A stretch of DNA of 64,000 nucleotides from Bacteroidales bacterium (GTDB taxonomy: Bacteria; Bacteroidota; Bacteroidia; Bacteroidales; Muribaculaceae). Shown piece after piece: positions 45,509 through 53,877 of this stretch (within the stretch, counting starts at the first letter, position 1; each line of letters starts with the position of its first letter). A program made the translations under genes and the position numbers. The notes beneath the pieces are model-generated. The model was not told where the DNA came from. It searched no databases and saw nothing but the letters and a program-made list of their open reading frames with translations. The stretch is taken from assembly GCA_019416425.1 (NCBI GenBank), contig DXXK01000070.1:12145-76144 (forward strand), read 5' to 3'.

Positions 45509-46006
45509 TCAACGGCTCATTGACTTGGACATTCTTTCCGGCTGGACCTGACGTTTCTGCAACCGTTCGTGACGCATCTTACGCATACGCTTATCGAACT
45601 CTTGCTCAGCCTCCTTCAGCTTGAACATCTGCTTGGCGCTGAGGAATTTCGAGAACTGAGCATCGTAGCTCTTCATCAGGTCGGCATCCTTCTCTCGCGC
45701 GTCGGTCATGGCCTTGGCCGCCGCCTGGTAGTCGGCCTCGGTGGCCTCTTTGTTCCTTTTGACCTTACGCTCAAGCTGCCGCGCGTTCTGGTACAGTTTC
45801 CAACGCTCCGTACACATCCGGTCGTAAAGGGGGGTGAACTGCTCACGCTGTGCGTCGGTCAGCTCCATCTCCTGGGACAGATACTTGATCTTGAACTCCT
45901 GTATCTCCTTACGCATCTCCTCGCGGCTCTTGCCTTCCTGCTTCTGGCCATAAGCCGGCACCATAGCCACCACCAGCATGACCAGTATCATATATATAGT
46001 CTTCAT
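45509..46006 (-). CDS. Spy/CpxP-like periplasmic protein
   Basis: From the Met at 46006 the protein starts with a signal peptide (MKTIYMILVMLVVAMVPAYG, then Q). An upstream Met at 46090 would add 28 residues lacking signal character. The mature 145 residues are highly helical and charged, with MELTDAQREQFTPLYDRM, the LTxxQ motif of Spy/CpxP-type chaperones. It follows the likely anti-sigma gene by 10 bp, so an envelope-stress role is plausible. Confidence 0.75.
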   Translation of the reverse strand: MKTIYMILVMLVVAMVPAYGQKQEGKSREEMRKEIQEFKIKYLSQEMELTDAQREQFTPLYDRMCTERWKLYQNARQLERKVKRNKEATEADYQAAAKAMTDAREKDADLMKSYDAQFSKFLSAKQMFKLKEAEQEFDKRMRKMRHERLQKRQVQPERMSKSMSR

Positions 46007-46016
46007 ATCTGGAATG

Positions 46017-46487
46017 TTATATCTCGTCCATGTACTCCTCCTCGGCGCTGACCGCCGCGTCCGCGGCCCGGAAGGACTCTTGGAATTCATTCATGTCGGT
46101 GAACTCGCCGGCCACATCCTCCACAACCTGCATTTCGCTGACCAGTTCCTCGGGGATGTAGTATGCCTCATGGCTCAATTTCGAGCCTATGGCCATCGCT
46201 ATGGCTTCCGGAGGATTCTCCAGGCTAACGGACTCGCTCTTGATCACACGGCCGAAGATGTTCATCATCAGCCAGATTCCCGCAAACATCGCCGCCAGGT
46301 ATACGTAGGGTTTCAGTTTCTGCCAGCGAGTCATCTCGACGTACCGCGGTTCCTGCTCATGCTCCGGGAGCTTGGCCATCACCTCTGTGACCAGTGCGTC
46401 AAAGTAACCCTCCGGCACCCGCCGGGGATCCTTGCGGCCGAAGCGCCGCTCAAGTATCTCCTCCTCCTTATATCTTTTATCAGCCAT
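46017..46487 (-). CDS. Putative anti-sigma factor, single-pass membrane protein
   Basis: About 156 residues from the Met at 46487. A charged cytoplasmic N terminus (RYKEEEILERRFGRKDPRRVPEGYF) is followed by one membrane helix (PYVYLAAMFAGIWLMMNIFG, about residues 60-79) and an acidic extracytoplasmic tail ending EEEYMDEI. Topology, size and the neighbouring ECF sigma and Spy-like genes fit an anti-sigma factor, but no zinc-binding ZAS motif is visible, so the function is inferred. Confidence 0.55.
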   Translation of the reverse strand: MADKRYKEEEILERRFGRKDPRRVPEGYFDALVTEVMAKLPEHEQEPRYVEMTRWQKLKPYVYLAAMFAGIWLMMNIFGRVIKSESVSLENPPEAIAMAIGSKLSHEAYYIPEELVSEMQVVEDVAGEFTDMNEFQESFRAADAAVSAEEEYMDEI

Positions 46488-46624
46488 CGTCTTTCTGTTC
46501 CTGTGCCATTTCAAATCAGTACGCCCGGTCACATATTTCATATATGAATCGGGTTCAGTCTACAATCTTTATGACTGACTTACCTCCGCTTGGTTTAATT
46601 CCATGCGGAATTTTTACGCGGAGG

Positions 46625-47290
46625 TCACCATTCGAAGCTGACACCGGCGCCAAGGCCGTTAAGCACGATGCTGGACTGGTAGCCGCTCCAGTAGTCGGAG
46701 GTGATGAGACGGTAATGGATACCGATGTTGAAGGCCTGCCTGGCATTCCGGGGACTTGTCGGTATCCTTAAGCCTAAGGCCGGCTGCAGATAGAAGTAGG
46801 AAGTGTTGGTCAGATATCCGTTGCGGATCTTGACATGGTTGTTGTTGGCCAGGAAGGCGACACCGACCTTCAGGTCGATGAAGAACGATGTCGAGGTCCT
46901 GGACCCGATGTTGAAACGGAAGTCAGTGAACACCGGAATCATCACTGCTTTGGAGTAGTAGTCTCCATCGTATCGGTCCGGATTGGAAGGCCCCCAGTCC
47001 GCGCCCCAGTTGTCGTTGGTCTGCGACCACAGCATGTCCACGCCGATACCGGCGCCCATGAACAGCCAGTCGGTCATCTGATACCCCTGCGAGGTTGAGA
47101 TGGTGGCGAAATTGGTGCGGTAGCGACCCACACCCTGTGTGTAGTCTGCCTCGACGAACCCTTTGTAGGAGTTTGCACCCGACAGAGCCGGCATCAGCAC
47201 GTTGGTGATGCCGTTGGCTATATTGGAATATTGGGCGCGGGCGGTCAATGAGACGAGCGCCATGGCGCAGACAAGCAGTGTTTTCTTCAT
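46625..47290 (-). CDS. Outer-membrane beta-barrel protein
   Basis: 221 residues with a signal peptide (MKKTLLVCAMALVSLTARA, then Q). The rest shows alternating hydrophobic strands with Gly and aromatic residues (GYQMTDWLFMGAGIGVDML, AVMIPVFTDFRFNIGSRTSTSFFIDLKVGVAFL) and ends in FEW, a barrel-type C terminus. A small eight-stranded barrel is likely. A stem (ACCTCCGC/GCGGAGGT, 46582-46625) covers its stop codon and may end or regulate the message. Confidence 0.8.
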   Translation of the reverse strand: MKKTLLVCAMALVSLTARAQYSNIANGITNVLMPALSGANSYKGFVEADYTQGVGRYRTNFATISTSQGYQMTDWLFMGAGIGVDMLWSQTNDNWGADWGPSNPDRYDGDYYSKAVMIPVFTDFRFNIGSRTSTSFFIDLKVGVAFLANNNHVKIRNGYLTNTSYFYLQPALGLRIPTSPRNARQAFNIGIHYRLITSDYWSGYQSSIVLNGLGAGVSFEW

Positions 47291-47334
47291 AGTGTTAAAT
47301 ATTTATAACTACAACACCTGAAGAGCGTCAAAGG

Positions 47335-48723
47335 TTACAGCTGCAGATTGCCGGTGGCGATCAAAATCACAGAGATTACAGCCAGGACAACCAGCACGCC
47401 GAAGGCGATGGTCTCGTTGCGCGTCATGGTCCGGTTCTTGCGGAAGTAAATGCCGGTGCCGGCCAGGTAGAAGAGCGACGTGGCTATCAGCAGCGGGCCG
47501 GCGGCGTAGAGCATGTAGAGGCACGACACGACGCAGAGGATGGACCAGGGCAGCGTGCGGCGCATGTTGTTGCGCCTGCGCAGGCCGAGCTTGCACAGGT
47601 ACATGGCGCTGAACAGGTAGCACGGCAGAATCATCATGCCTGTTATGTCCAGGGCCGCCATATAGACGTCGTCGGCCAGTGACACGATCAGCAGGAACAC
47701 CGTCATCGCCACGCTGGAGAACTTCAGGCCGTAGGCCGGCATGTCGTGACGGTTAAGCTTCGCGAAACGCTGCGGAAATATGTTGACATGCGCGGCTTCC
47801 AGCGGAACCTGCGCGCAGACTATGGTCCAAGACACCCAGGCTCCCAGCACCGAGATGATTACCGAAATAATCACGAACCAGTAGGCGAACCGTCCCGTGG
47901 AGTCCAGCAGCAGATAGGCCACCGACGGATTCTCCAGTCCGGCCAGCTGCATGCGCGACATCAGGCCGAAACTCAGCACCGATACCACGGCATACAGAAT
48001 CCACGCCACCATGAAACCTAAGATTCCCGCCATACCGACGTTGCTGGGTTTCTTGGCACGCGCCGACATCATAACCGCACCCTCGATGCCGATGAAGCAC
48101 CACAGCGTCACCATCATCGTATCGCGCACCTGGTTCCACACGTCCGAGGAACTCTCCACGCCGGGCCATTCCTGCTCCAGCCGGTCCACCTTGAAGTAGA
48201 GCACCAGAAGCACTATGATCAGCAGCATCGGGATGATCTTGACTATGGTCATGATCATGTTGAGCGTCTTGGCCGTCTTCATGCCGTTGCTGACCAGCAG
48301 GCACATGGACCATATCAGCGCGGAGCCGAACAGAATCATCTGCCATCCGTGGTCCAGCAGACATGGGAAAAAGGCGCCGAAACTGTCGTTCAGCATCACG
48401 GCGTAGGCCACGTTGGCGAAACATACGCACAGCCAGTAGCCCCAGGCCATGTTGAAACCGGCGTACCGGCCGAAACCCTTCTGGGCATACTGGTAGATGC
48501 CTGCGTTCAGTTCGGGACGGCACAGCGACAGCTTGCGGAAAGTGTAAAGCAACGACAGCATGGCCACGGCGGTGACGCACCAGGCTGCGACGCTGGCCGC
48601 CAGACCGGAGCCGGCGGCTATGTTCTGAGGGATGTTGAATATGCCGGAGCCGACCATCATGCTGAAAACCAGGGCGGATAGTCCGGCGAGACCTAATCTG
48701 CGGTCAGATTTCTTCTGCTTCAA
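47335..48723 (-). CDS. APC-family amino-acid permease/antiporter
   Basis: A 462-residue protein with about 12-13 membrane helices. The N terminus LAGLSALVFSMMVGSGIFNIPQNIAAGSG carries the GSGIF substrate-binding motif of the APC superfamily, and CRPELNAGIYQYAQKGFGRYAGF resembles basic amino acid/polyamine antiporters (arginine/ornithine ArcD type). Substrate is inferred only. Its first 20 bp overlap the end of the sigma-factor gene, so the two are coupled in translation. Confidence 0.88.
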   Translation of the reverse strand: MKQKKSDRRLGLAGLSALVFSMMVGSGIFNIPQNIAAGSGLAASVAAWCVTAVAMLSLLYTFRKLSLCRPELNAGIYQYAQKGFGRYAGFNMAWGYWLCVCFANVAYAVMLNDSFGAFFPCLLDHGWQMILFGSALIWSMCLLVSNGMKTAKTLNMIMTIVKIIPMLLIIVLLVLYFKVDRLEQEWPGVESSSDVWNQVRDTMMVTLWCFIGIEGAVMMSARAKKPSNVGMAGILGFMVAWILYAVVSVLSFGLMSRMQLAGLENPSVAYLLLDSTGRFAYWFVIISVIISVLGAWVSWTIVCAQVPLEAAHVNIFPQRFAKLNRHDMPAYGLKFSSVAMTVFLLIVSLADDVYMAALDITGMMILPCYLFSAMYLCKLGLRRRNNMRRTLPWSILCVVSCLYMLYAAGPLLIATSLFYLAGTGIYFRKNRTMTRNETIAFGVLVVLAVISVILIATGNLQL

Positions 48724-49267
48724 TTGCTGCGGTTATTTTTTTCAGGGCGTGGTGATATGAGGCTTTCAACGCTCCGACTGACGTTCCCACGATTTCGGAG
48801 ATCTCCTCGTACTTCATTTCATCGTAGTAGCGCATGTTGAACACCAGCCGTTGCTTTTCGGGCAAGGCAAGGATGGCCTTCTGCAGTTTCATCTGCAGCT
48901 CGTCGCCGTCGAAGTATGGGTCGCTTTCCAGCGTGGACATCAGGTAGGAGTCTTCCCCCTCGCCGACTACGTTGTTGCGCTGTTTCTCTTTATTAAGGAA
49001 GTTTATGGCTTCGTTCACGGCAATCTTGTAGATCCATGTTGTGAGTTTGGCATCGCCGCGGAAATGCTTGATGTTGGTCCATACCTTCATGAAGCTGGAC
49101 TGCACCAGGTCGTTGGCGTCATCGTGGTTCTGCACCATCTTGCGGACCAGCCAATACACCTTCTCCCCGTACGTCTCCATCAACGTGCGGAAAGCTCCCT
49201 CGGCCGTCTTGGGGTCCTGAAGGTCCTGTATCAGCTGTTTTTCATTCAATGGCGCTTTGTACTCCAT
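48704..49267 (-). CDS. ECF-type RNA polymerase sigma factor
   Basis: 187 residues with region 2 (YWLVRKMVQNHDDANDLVQSSFMKVW, then TTWIYKIAVNEAINFL) and region 4 (ALPEKQRLVFNMRYYDEMKYEEISEIVGTSVGALKASYHHALKKI). No region 1 or 3, so it is an ECF sigma-70. A -7-like TAATTTTG lies at 49294-49301. It heads the permease/OMP/anti-sigma/Spy-like series. Confidence 0.92.
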   Translation of the reverse strand: MEYKAPLNEKQLIQDLQDPKTAEGAFRTLMETYGEKVYWLVRKMVQNHDDANDLVQSSFMKVWTNIKHFRGDAKLTTWIYKIAVNEAINFLNKEKQRNNVVGEGEDSYLMSTLESDPYFDGDELQMKLQKAILALPEKQRLVFNMRYYDEMKYEEISEIVGTSVGALKASYHHALKKITAAIEAEEI

Positions 49268-49590
49268 ATTCTATTGATTCCCGTTTTAGACTGCAAAATT
49301 AAGTAAAATATCTTTTTGAACGGAATCCTTGTATTTTTTTTAACAATTTTGTGACAAAATCTGCACGATTTGCAACTTTTTCGGAAAAATATTCCTCCGT
49401 CATAAAACATTTTCGCATTCCTTGTGTTTATTAGGTATAAGAAATCGTTTCATGATGTTAGGTTAGTTCGAAAAAGTATTATGAAAAGCACTGAAGGCGG
49501 TTGGTTGTGAAACCAGCCCCCTCTTTTTTTACACCTACGCCAGCCTATGTCAGCCCCTACCCTTAAGGCCCGGGGCTAATTCCAGAGATG
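49268..49590. other. Intergenic region between luxS and the sigma-factor gene
   Basis: About 320 bp without an open reading frame of note. It is AT-rich near the sigma start (possible -7 box TAATTTTG on the minus strand at 49294-49301) and holds a plus-strand terminator-like hairpin at 49496-49530. Two imperfect 12-bp direct copies (CCTACGCCAGCC, CCTATGTCAGCC) lie at 49534-49555. No tRNA or known RNA was recognised. Confidence 0.6.
49496..49530 (+). terminator. Orphan intrinsic terminator on the plus strand
   Basis: GGTTGGTT (49499-49506) pairs with AACCAGCC (49511-49518) around loop GTGA, with an outer GG/CC extension. CCCTC and T7 follow. No plus-strand gene precedes it; it may end an unannotated small RNA. 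Confidence 0.5.
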
Positions 49591-50070
49591 TCACCGTGGA
49601 TATATGAGGTTCTCCGGGCGCGGGTCGCGCAGGATCTCCAGGTAACGTGCGGCAGCGTCCTTGGCGGCGGTCAGATCCATAAAGGAATAGTTGCCGCAGT
49701 CACGCGGTTTGGCCCCGGGGATATCGCCTTCGAATCCGGCCACGAACTCCATCGCCTCGCGCATCAGCGGGATGATGTCGTTGCTGTCAAGCTTACCCTG
49801 CAGTATCAGGTAGTTGCCGGTACAGCAGCCCATCGGCCCCCAGTACACCACTCGCTCTTTCCATTCAGGATGGTTGCGCAGGAACGTGGCCGCCAGGTGC
49901 TCCATGGCGTGCAGGGCCCGTGGCGTCAACGCCTCCTCGCGGTTGGGCCGCGTCATGCGGATGTCGAACGTAGTCAGCACGTCGCCCGACGGCGTCACGT
50001 CACGCCGCGACACGAAAACTCCCGGCTCCAGCCGCTCATGGTCAATCCTGAAACTCGCTATCTTCTCCAT
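49591..50070 (-). CDS. luxS: S-ribosylhomocysteine lyase
   Basis: LuxS cleaves S-ribosylhomocysteine to homocysteine and DPD, the precursor of autoinducer-2. The zinc site is complete: HAMEHLAATFLRNH (HxxEH) and the later Cys in KPRDCGNYSF; the catalytic Cys is in GPMGCCTGNYL. The start at 50070 (MEKIASFRIDH) matches the usual family N terminus; 50079 is three codons upstream. It stands alone, without pfs beside it. Confidence 0.95.
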   Translation of the reverse strand: MEKIASFRIDHERLEPGVFVSRRDVTPSGDVLTTFDIRMTRPNREEALTPRALHAMEHLAATFLRNHPEWKERVVYWGPMGCCTGNYLILQGKLDSNDIIPLMREAMEFVAGFEGDIPGAKPRDCGNYSFMDLTAAKDAAARYLEILRDPRPENLIYPR

Positions 50071-50243
50071 ATCCTTCATTATTGTCTATTCATTATTTCC
50101 CCACAAAATTACACATTTTCCCCAACATTCCCCCTATAACTGCCCCTTAATAGAATACATAATTATAAAAAACCGTACGGATTATGAGTCCGCACGGAGT
50201 TTGATGGATTGTATCATCGCTGAATTTGACGGATCGATGGGAA

Positions 50244-50801
50244 TCAGTGTATACCGAAACAGTAGAACAACAGGATCTTTTCGTCCCGGTCGTTGGGGTT
50301 GAGTATACGGACTCCGTATTCACCGGGCTCTGAGGGCATCTTCAGTATGTAGGAAGATTTTCCATACATGTCAGCCTCGAAAGGCATAAGGGTCATCGTA
50401 CCCTCGGAAACATTCCCAAGCCAGTTAACATTGGCCAGCTCGGCTCTACGCTCCTTCTTTTTCTCCTCGAACTTTACAATCTGGATGAATGTGGAAGGAT
50501 CGGACTCGTTATCCTTGCACTTGATTATCAACACCACATCCTTACCCGTGGGAAATTGAGTAGTGCTCTGACCACCCTTGATGGAGATTTTTCTGCGGGT
50601 GTTTCCGATGCCAACCAACAGACGTCCGGCGGAATTTGATGTCTTGATCTGAACGTTAGCTTTCTCGGTCGCAACTGAGGTGGTGTCGTTTCCTGCGATA
50701 TCAAGCAGGACAACCTCACCTGCCCACTTAGGCTCAAATGATTGAGCGATGCATGTGCTGAAACAAGCCAACACTGCCATAACTACAGCTAAATGTTTCA
50801 T
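50244..50801 (-). CDS. Hypothetical secreted protein
   Basis: 185 residues with a signal peptide (MKHLAVVMAVLACFSTCIA, then Q). The mature protein is beta-rich with two halves: ASFEPKWAGEV-like and TMTLMPFEADMYGKSSYILKMPSEPGEYGVRI. I do not recognise the family. It has its own promoter and a leader with a GGTTGCC/GGCAACC hairpin. Confidence 0.65.
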   Translation of the reverse strand: MKHLAVVMAVLACFSTCIAQSFEPKWAGEVVLLDIAGNDTTSVATEKANVQIKTSNSAGRLLVGIGNTRRKISIKGGQSTTQFPTGKDVVLIIKCKDNESDPSTFIQIVKFEEKKKERRAELANVNWLGNVSEGTMTLMPFEADMYGKSSYILKMPSEPGEYGVRILNPNDRDEKILLFYCFGIH

Positions 50802-50810
50802 AATGCCACT

Positions 50811-50845
50811 AATTTAGAATTGAGAATTTTGATTAGTATTAGTTT
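50811..50845. repeat. Heptameric AAT-type intergenic repeat
   Basis: Units AATTTAG, AATTGAG, AATTTTG, ATTAGT, ATTAGT run in roughly 7-bp phase just upstream of the secreted-protein start codon. Same style as arrays at 30.2 and 58.6 kb. Confidence 0.45.
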
Positions 50846-50904
50846 CTAAGGTTGCCAGGCAACCGGTTTGAAAAGAGGTGGATATTATTAACGTTACGTT
50901 TTCG

Positions 50905-50936
50905 CAAAATTAAACAAATTAAAACAAATGTGCAAA
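50905..50936 (-). promoter_or_regulatory. Promoter of the 50.2-kb secreted-protein gene
   Basis: Minus-strand TAATTTTG (50905-50912) with TTTG (50933-50936) 20 bp upstream. The leader of about 95 nt includes the perfect inverted repeat GGTTGCC-A-GGCAACC at 50850-50864. Confidence 0.65.
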
Positions 50937-50959
50937 TATCAGTTAAAAATTCCCATATA

Positions 50960-50990
50960 AAAAAACCGCCACCCGGTTAGGGGTGACGGT
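50960..50990 (-). terminator. Terminator of grpE-dnaJ
   Basis: Minus-strand stem ACCGTCACCC/GGGTGGCGGT (10 bp with one G-U) followed by TTTTTTTAT, about 50 bp past the dnaJ stop. Confidence 0.85.
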
Positions 50991-51041
50991 CTGTTTCGTT
51001 TTCGGTCGCACAGAATGTTCGGCTATATATGTGCGGATGGG

Positions 51042-52250
51042 TTATTCTCCTTCCTTCTCGCGCGTGAAGATGTGGCGCAGACGGCTGAAGATGCGGTCCG
51101 AAGTCGACTTGTTCGGAACAATGTTGGGGGAGCCCTGCAGGCTGGTAATCGCCGACTTCTCGGCATCCGTCAGATTCTCAGGGACATAAACCATCACGTT
51201 GACCAGCAGGTCGCCGACATGGCTGGAGTTCATCTTGGGCAGACCCTTGCCGCGAAGACGCAGCACCTTGCCGGGCTGTGTGCCCGGAGCAATCTGCAGA
51301 CGCGCACGGCCATCGATGGTCGGCACCTCGGCCGAGCCTCCTAACGCAGCCGTCGGGAAGTCCAGCATCAGATTGTAGATCAGGTCGCTCTCGTCGCGAA
51401 TCAGCTCGGCATCCTTCTCCTCCTGGATCTTGATCAGCAGGTCGCCGTTCACGCCTCCTCCACGCGGAGCGTTGCCCTTGCCGCGCAACGTCAGCACCAT
51501 GCCGTCCTCCACGCCCGCGGGAATGTGGAAGCTGACGATCTCCTCGCGCTTCTCAACGCCCGTACCGTTGCAGTACGAGCAAGGCTCGCTGATGATCTTG
51601 CCCTCGCCGTTACACTCAGGACATACCGACTGGCTCTGCATGGCGCCCATGAAGGTCTGCTGGACGGTCGTGATGTAGCCCGACCCGTTGCAACGCGGAC
51701 AGGTATGGTACGCCGTACCGTCCTTGGCGCCAGTGCCCTTGCAGTGGGGACAGGCCACCAGCATGGGAATCTTCAGCTTCTTGTCCACGCCGTCCTTGAT
51801 GTCCTTGAGCGACACCTTGACGGTGATGCGCAGGTCCGTGCCCTTGTTGACATGCTTGCGCGGACGCGCTCCGGCCGCACCGCCGAAACCGCCGTAATCC
51901 TCGGCGCCGCCGAAATGGCCGCCGAAGATATCGCCGAAATGGGCGAAGATGTCCTCCATGGACATGCCGCCACCGAAGCCGCTGAAGCCTCCATAGCCGC
52001 CACCGCCGCCGAAGCCCTGGGGACCCATGGAATGGCCGAACTTATCGTACTTGGCGCGCTTCTCCGCGTCGCTCAGCACATCGTAGGCCTCCGCTGCCTC
52101 CTTGAACTTCTCCTCAGCCTCCTTGTCTCCCGGATTGCGGTCCGGATGGTACTTGACCGCCATCTTGCGGTAGGCCTTCTTTATTTCCTCGGGTGTCGCG
52201 CCTTTGTCGACGCCAAGCACCTCGTAATAGTCTCTCTTCGTATCTGCCAT
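51042..52250 (-). CDS. dnaJ: Chaperone DnaJ
   Basis: A type I J-domain co-chaperone of DnaK, 402 residues. J domain with HPD (YHPDRNPGD, residue 34-36), a Gly-rich linker (GFGGGGGYGGFSGFGGG), four zinc-binding CxxCxGxG repeats (CPHCKGTG, CPRCNGSG, CPECNGEG, CSYCNGTG) and the C-terminal peptide-binding domains. It follows grpE by 12 bp. Confidence 0.97.
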   Translation of the reverse strand: MADTKRDYYEVLGVDKGATPEEIKKAYRKMAVKYHPDRNPGDKEAEEKFKEAAEAYDVLSDAEKRAKYDKFGHSMGPQGFGGGGGYGGFSGFGGGMSMEDIFAHFGDIFGGHFGGAEDYGGFGGAAGARPRKHVNKGTDLRITVKVSLKDIKDGVDKKLKIPMLVACPHCKGTGAKDGTAYHTCPRCNGSGYITTVQQTFMGAMQSQSVCPECNGEGKIISEPCSYCNGTGVEKREEIVSFHIPAGVEDGMVLTLRGKGNAPRGGGVNGDLLIKIQEEKDAELIRDESDLIYNLMLDFPTAALGGSAEVPTIDGRARLQIAPGTQPGKVLRLRGKGLPKMNSSHVGDLLVNVMVYVPENLTDAEKSAITSLQGSPNIVPNKSTSDRIFSRLRHIFTREKEGE

Positions 52251-52262
52251 AGTTCAGGCGTT

Positions 52263-52871
52263 TTACTGGGCGACGACCACCTTGGCGTGGCGCAGCACCT
52301 TGTCGTTTATCGTATAACCCTTCTCGACAGTATCCAGAACCTTACCCTTCTGGTCCTCGGCCGGTGCCGGAACCATCGCGATGGCTTCCTCCCTGTCGGC
52401 ATCGAACGGCGAGCCGGTGGTCTCCATTTCTTTCACGCCATTCTGCTCCATGTACTTCTTAAGCTTCTTGTAGATCAGCTCCATGCCCTCCCGCAGGGTC
52501 TTGGCATCGGCATTTTCGTCGGAATGGGCCAACGCACGCTCCATGTCGTCCACTACCGGAAGCAACCCCTTGAACGCTCCTTCGGCGGCATTCTTTATCA
52601 GCTCCGACTTTTCCTTGAGCGTACGCTTGCGGTAGTTGTCCATCTCGGCCATCAGGAACATGTATTCCTTCTTCTCCTTCTCCACCTGGGCCTTCAGTTC
52701 CTCAACCTCCTTGCGGAGCTTATCCTCCTCAGTCAGCGACTCCTGGGCGGCTGCCTCGACAGTAGCCTCGGCCTTCTGGTCCTGTGCCGGAGTGTCGTTC
52801 ACCTCGTCGACTATCACGTCATCTGTCGGAACTTCCTCCACTTGCTCTTTATTCTGCTTATTCTCTTCCAT
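52263..52871 (-). CDS. grpE: Nucleotide exchange factor GrpE
   Basis: The nucleotide exchange factor of DnaK. A long coiled-coil N terminus (TEEDKLRKEVEELKAQVEKEKKEYMFLMAEMDNYRKRT) is followed by LLPVVDDMERAL and the beta-wing domain ending in RHAKVVVAQ. The start at 52871 is preferred: the 39 upstream in-frame residues (from 52988) are basic and unlike GrpE, and an AAAGGA ribosome-binding-like sequence precedes the ATG at 52871. Confidence 0.95.
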   Translation of the reverse strand: MEENKQNKEQVEEVPTDDVIVDEVNDTPAQDQKAEATVEAAAQESLTEEDKLRKEVEELKAQVEKEKKEYMFLMAEMDNYRKRTLKEKSELIKNAAEGAFKGLLPVVDDMERALAHSDENADAKTLREGMELIYKKLKKYMEQNGVKEMETTGSPFDADREEAIAMVPAPAEDQKGKVLDTVEKGYTINDKVLRHAKVVVAQ

Positions 52872-53004
52872 ATTCTTGTGTCCTTTCCAGTATCCGTAAG
52901 ACTTTCCGAACCTGTTGTTCCGCTTATTCTTACCTCCCATAGTGTTACAAATTATATGCCAATAAATGTTAAATTCAAAAGATCGCACCGTTTCGGATAC
53001 GACC

Positions 53005-53877
53005 TTACATTTTTAACAAAAATGAACCCTCTATGGTTGGATTATACTGAAATTCCGCACGCGCAGATGCCCCCTCCTCCTCACTGCCGAAGATTCCGTA
53101 GATGGCCGAGCCGCTTCCGGACATGGAGGCATACTGTGCTCCAAGCGAATAAAGCCTCTCTTTGATTGTCCGTAATTCAGGATGCCGGGGGAACACACTC
53201 TCCTCGAAATCGTTGACTGCCACGTCACGCCATTCCTGCACAGGCAGCATGGGCAGCTGACGCAGGTCGAAGTCCGACGGACGCGGCGTCACTCCGGCGA
53301 ACGCCTCGCGGGTAGAGATATAGACCCGGGGCTTGACCAGCACCAGCCAGCGGCCGCGCAGGTCCAGCCACTGCATCGACTCTAATTTCTCCCCCACCCC
53401 CTCGGCGTACATGGGCCGGTTGTAGATGAAGAAGGGACAGTCGGCTCCGAGCCGCAGCGCCAGCTCCGCCAGCCTCGGGTCCGGGGCCTTGGAGTCAAGG
53501 TCCGACAGAGCCTTAAGGACAAACGAGGCATCGGCGCTACCGCCGCCGCAACCTGCCCCGTCTGGAAGACGCTTCTCCAATATAATCTCCGCCCCGAATC
53601 CGGGACTCGCCAGTTCATCGAAGTAGAGCCGCGCTGCACGGTAAGCTAAGTTCTTCTCCAACGGACAGTCGACGGGCCTACCCGTCAGCACCACCTCGAA
53701 ACCTTGCTCCGGACGGAGCGTGACCTCCAGTATGTCCCCGAACGCCTCGGGGTTCTCGGCCGTACCGGCATACAGGCCGACAGGATAAAACAGGGTCTCC
53801 AGATCGTGGTACCCGTCCGGTCGACGGGCCACAATCCGGAGGCCTATGTTGATCTTGGCGTTTACAAACCTTATCAT
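53005..53877 (-). CDS. ispE: 4-diphosphocytidyl-2-C-methyl-D-erythritol kinase
   Basis: The GHMP kinase of the MEP isoprenoid pathway, 290 residues. N-terminal ITIGL-type start (NAKINIGLRIVARRPDGYHD), ATP-binding PDGAGCGGGSADASF near residue 100 and SMSGSGSAIYGIF near the C terminus. Its ATG overlaps the S9 peptidase stop by 4 bp. Confidence 0.95.
   Translation of the reverse strand: MIRFVNAKINIGLRIVARRPDGYHDLETLFYPVGLYAGTAENPEAFGDILEVTLRPEQGFEVVLTGRPVDCPLEKNLAYRAARLYFDELASPGFGAEIILEKRLPDGAGCGGGSADASFVLKALSDLDSKAPDPRLAELALRLGADCPFFIYNRPMYAEGVGEKLESMQWLDLRGRWLVLVKPRVYISTREAFAGVTPRPSDFDLRQLPMLPVQEWRDVAVNDFEESVFPRHPELRTIKERLYSLGAQYASMSGSGSAIYGIFGSEEEGASARAEFQYNPTIEGSFLLKM

Noticed and set aside
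49534..49590. CRISPR-like direct repeats near luxS
   Set aside because: Only two imperfect 12-bp copies without spacers; not an array.
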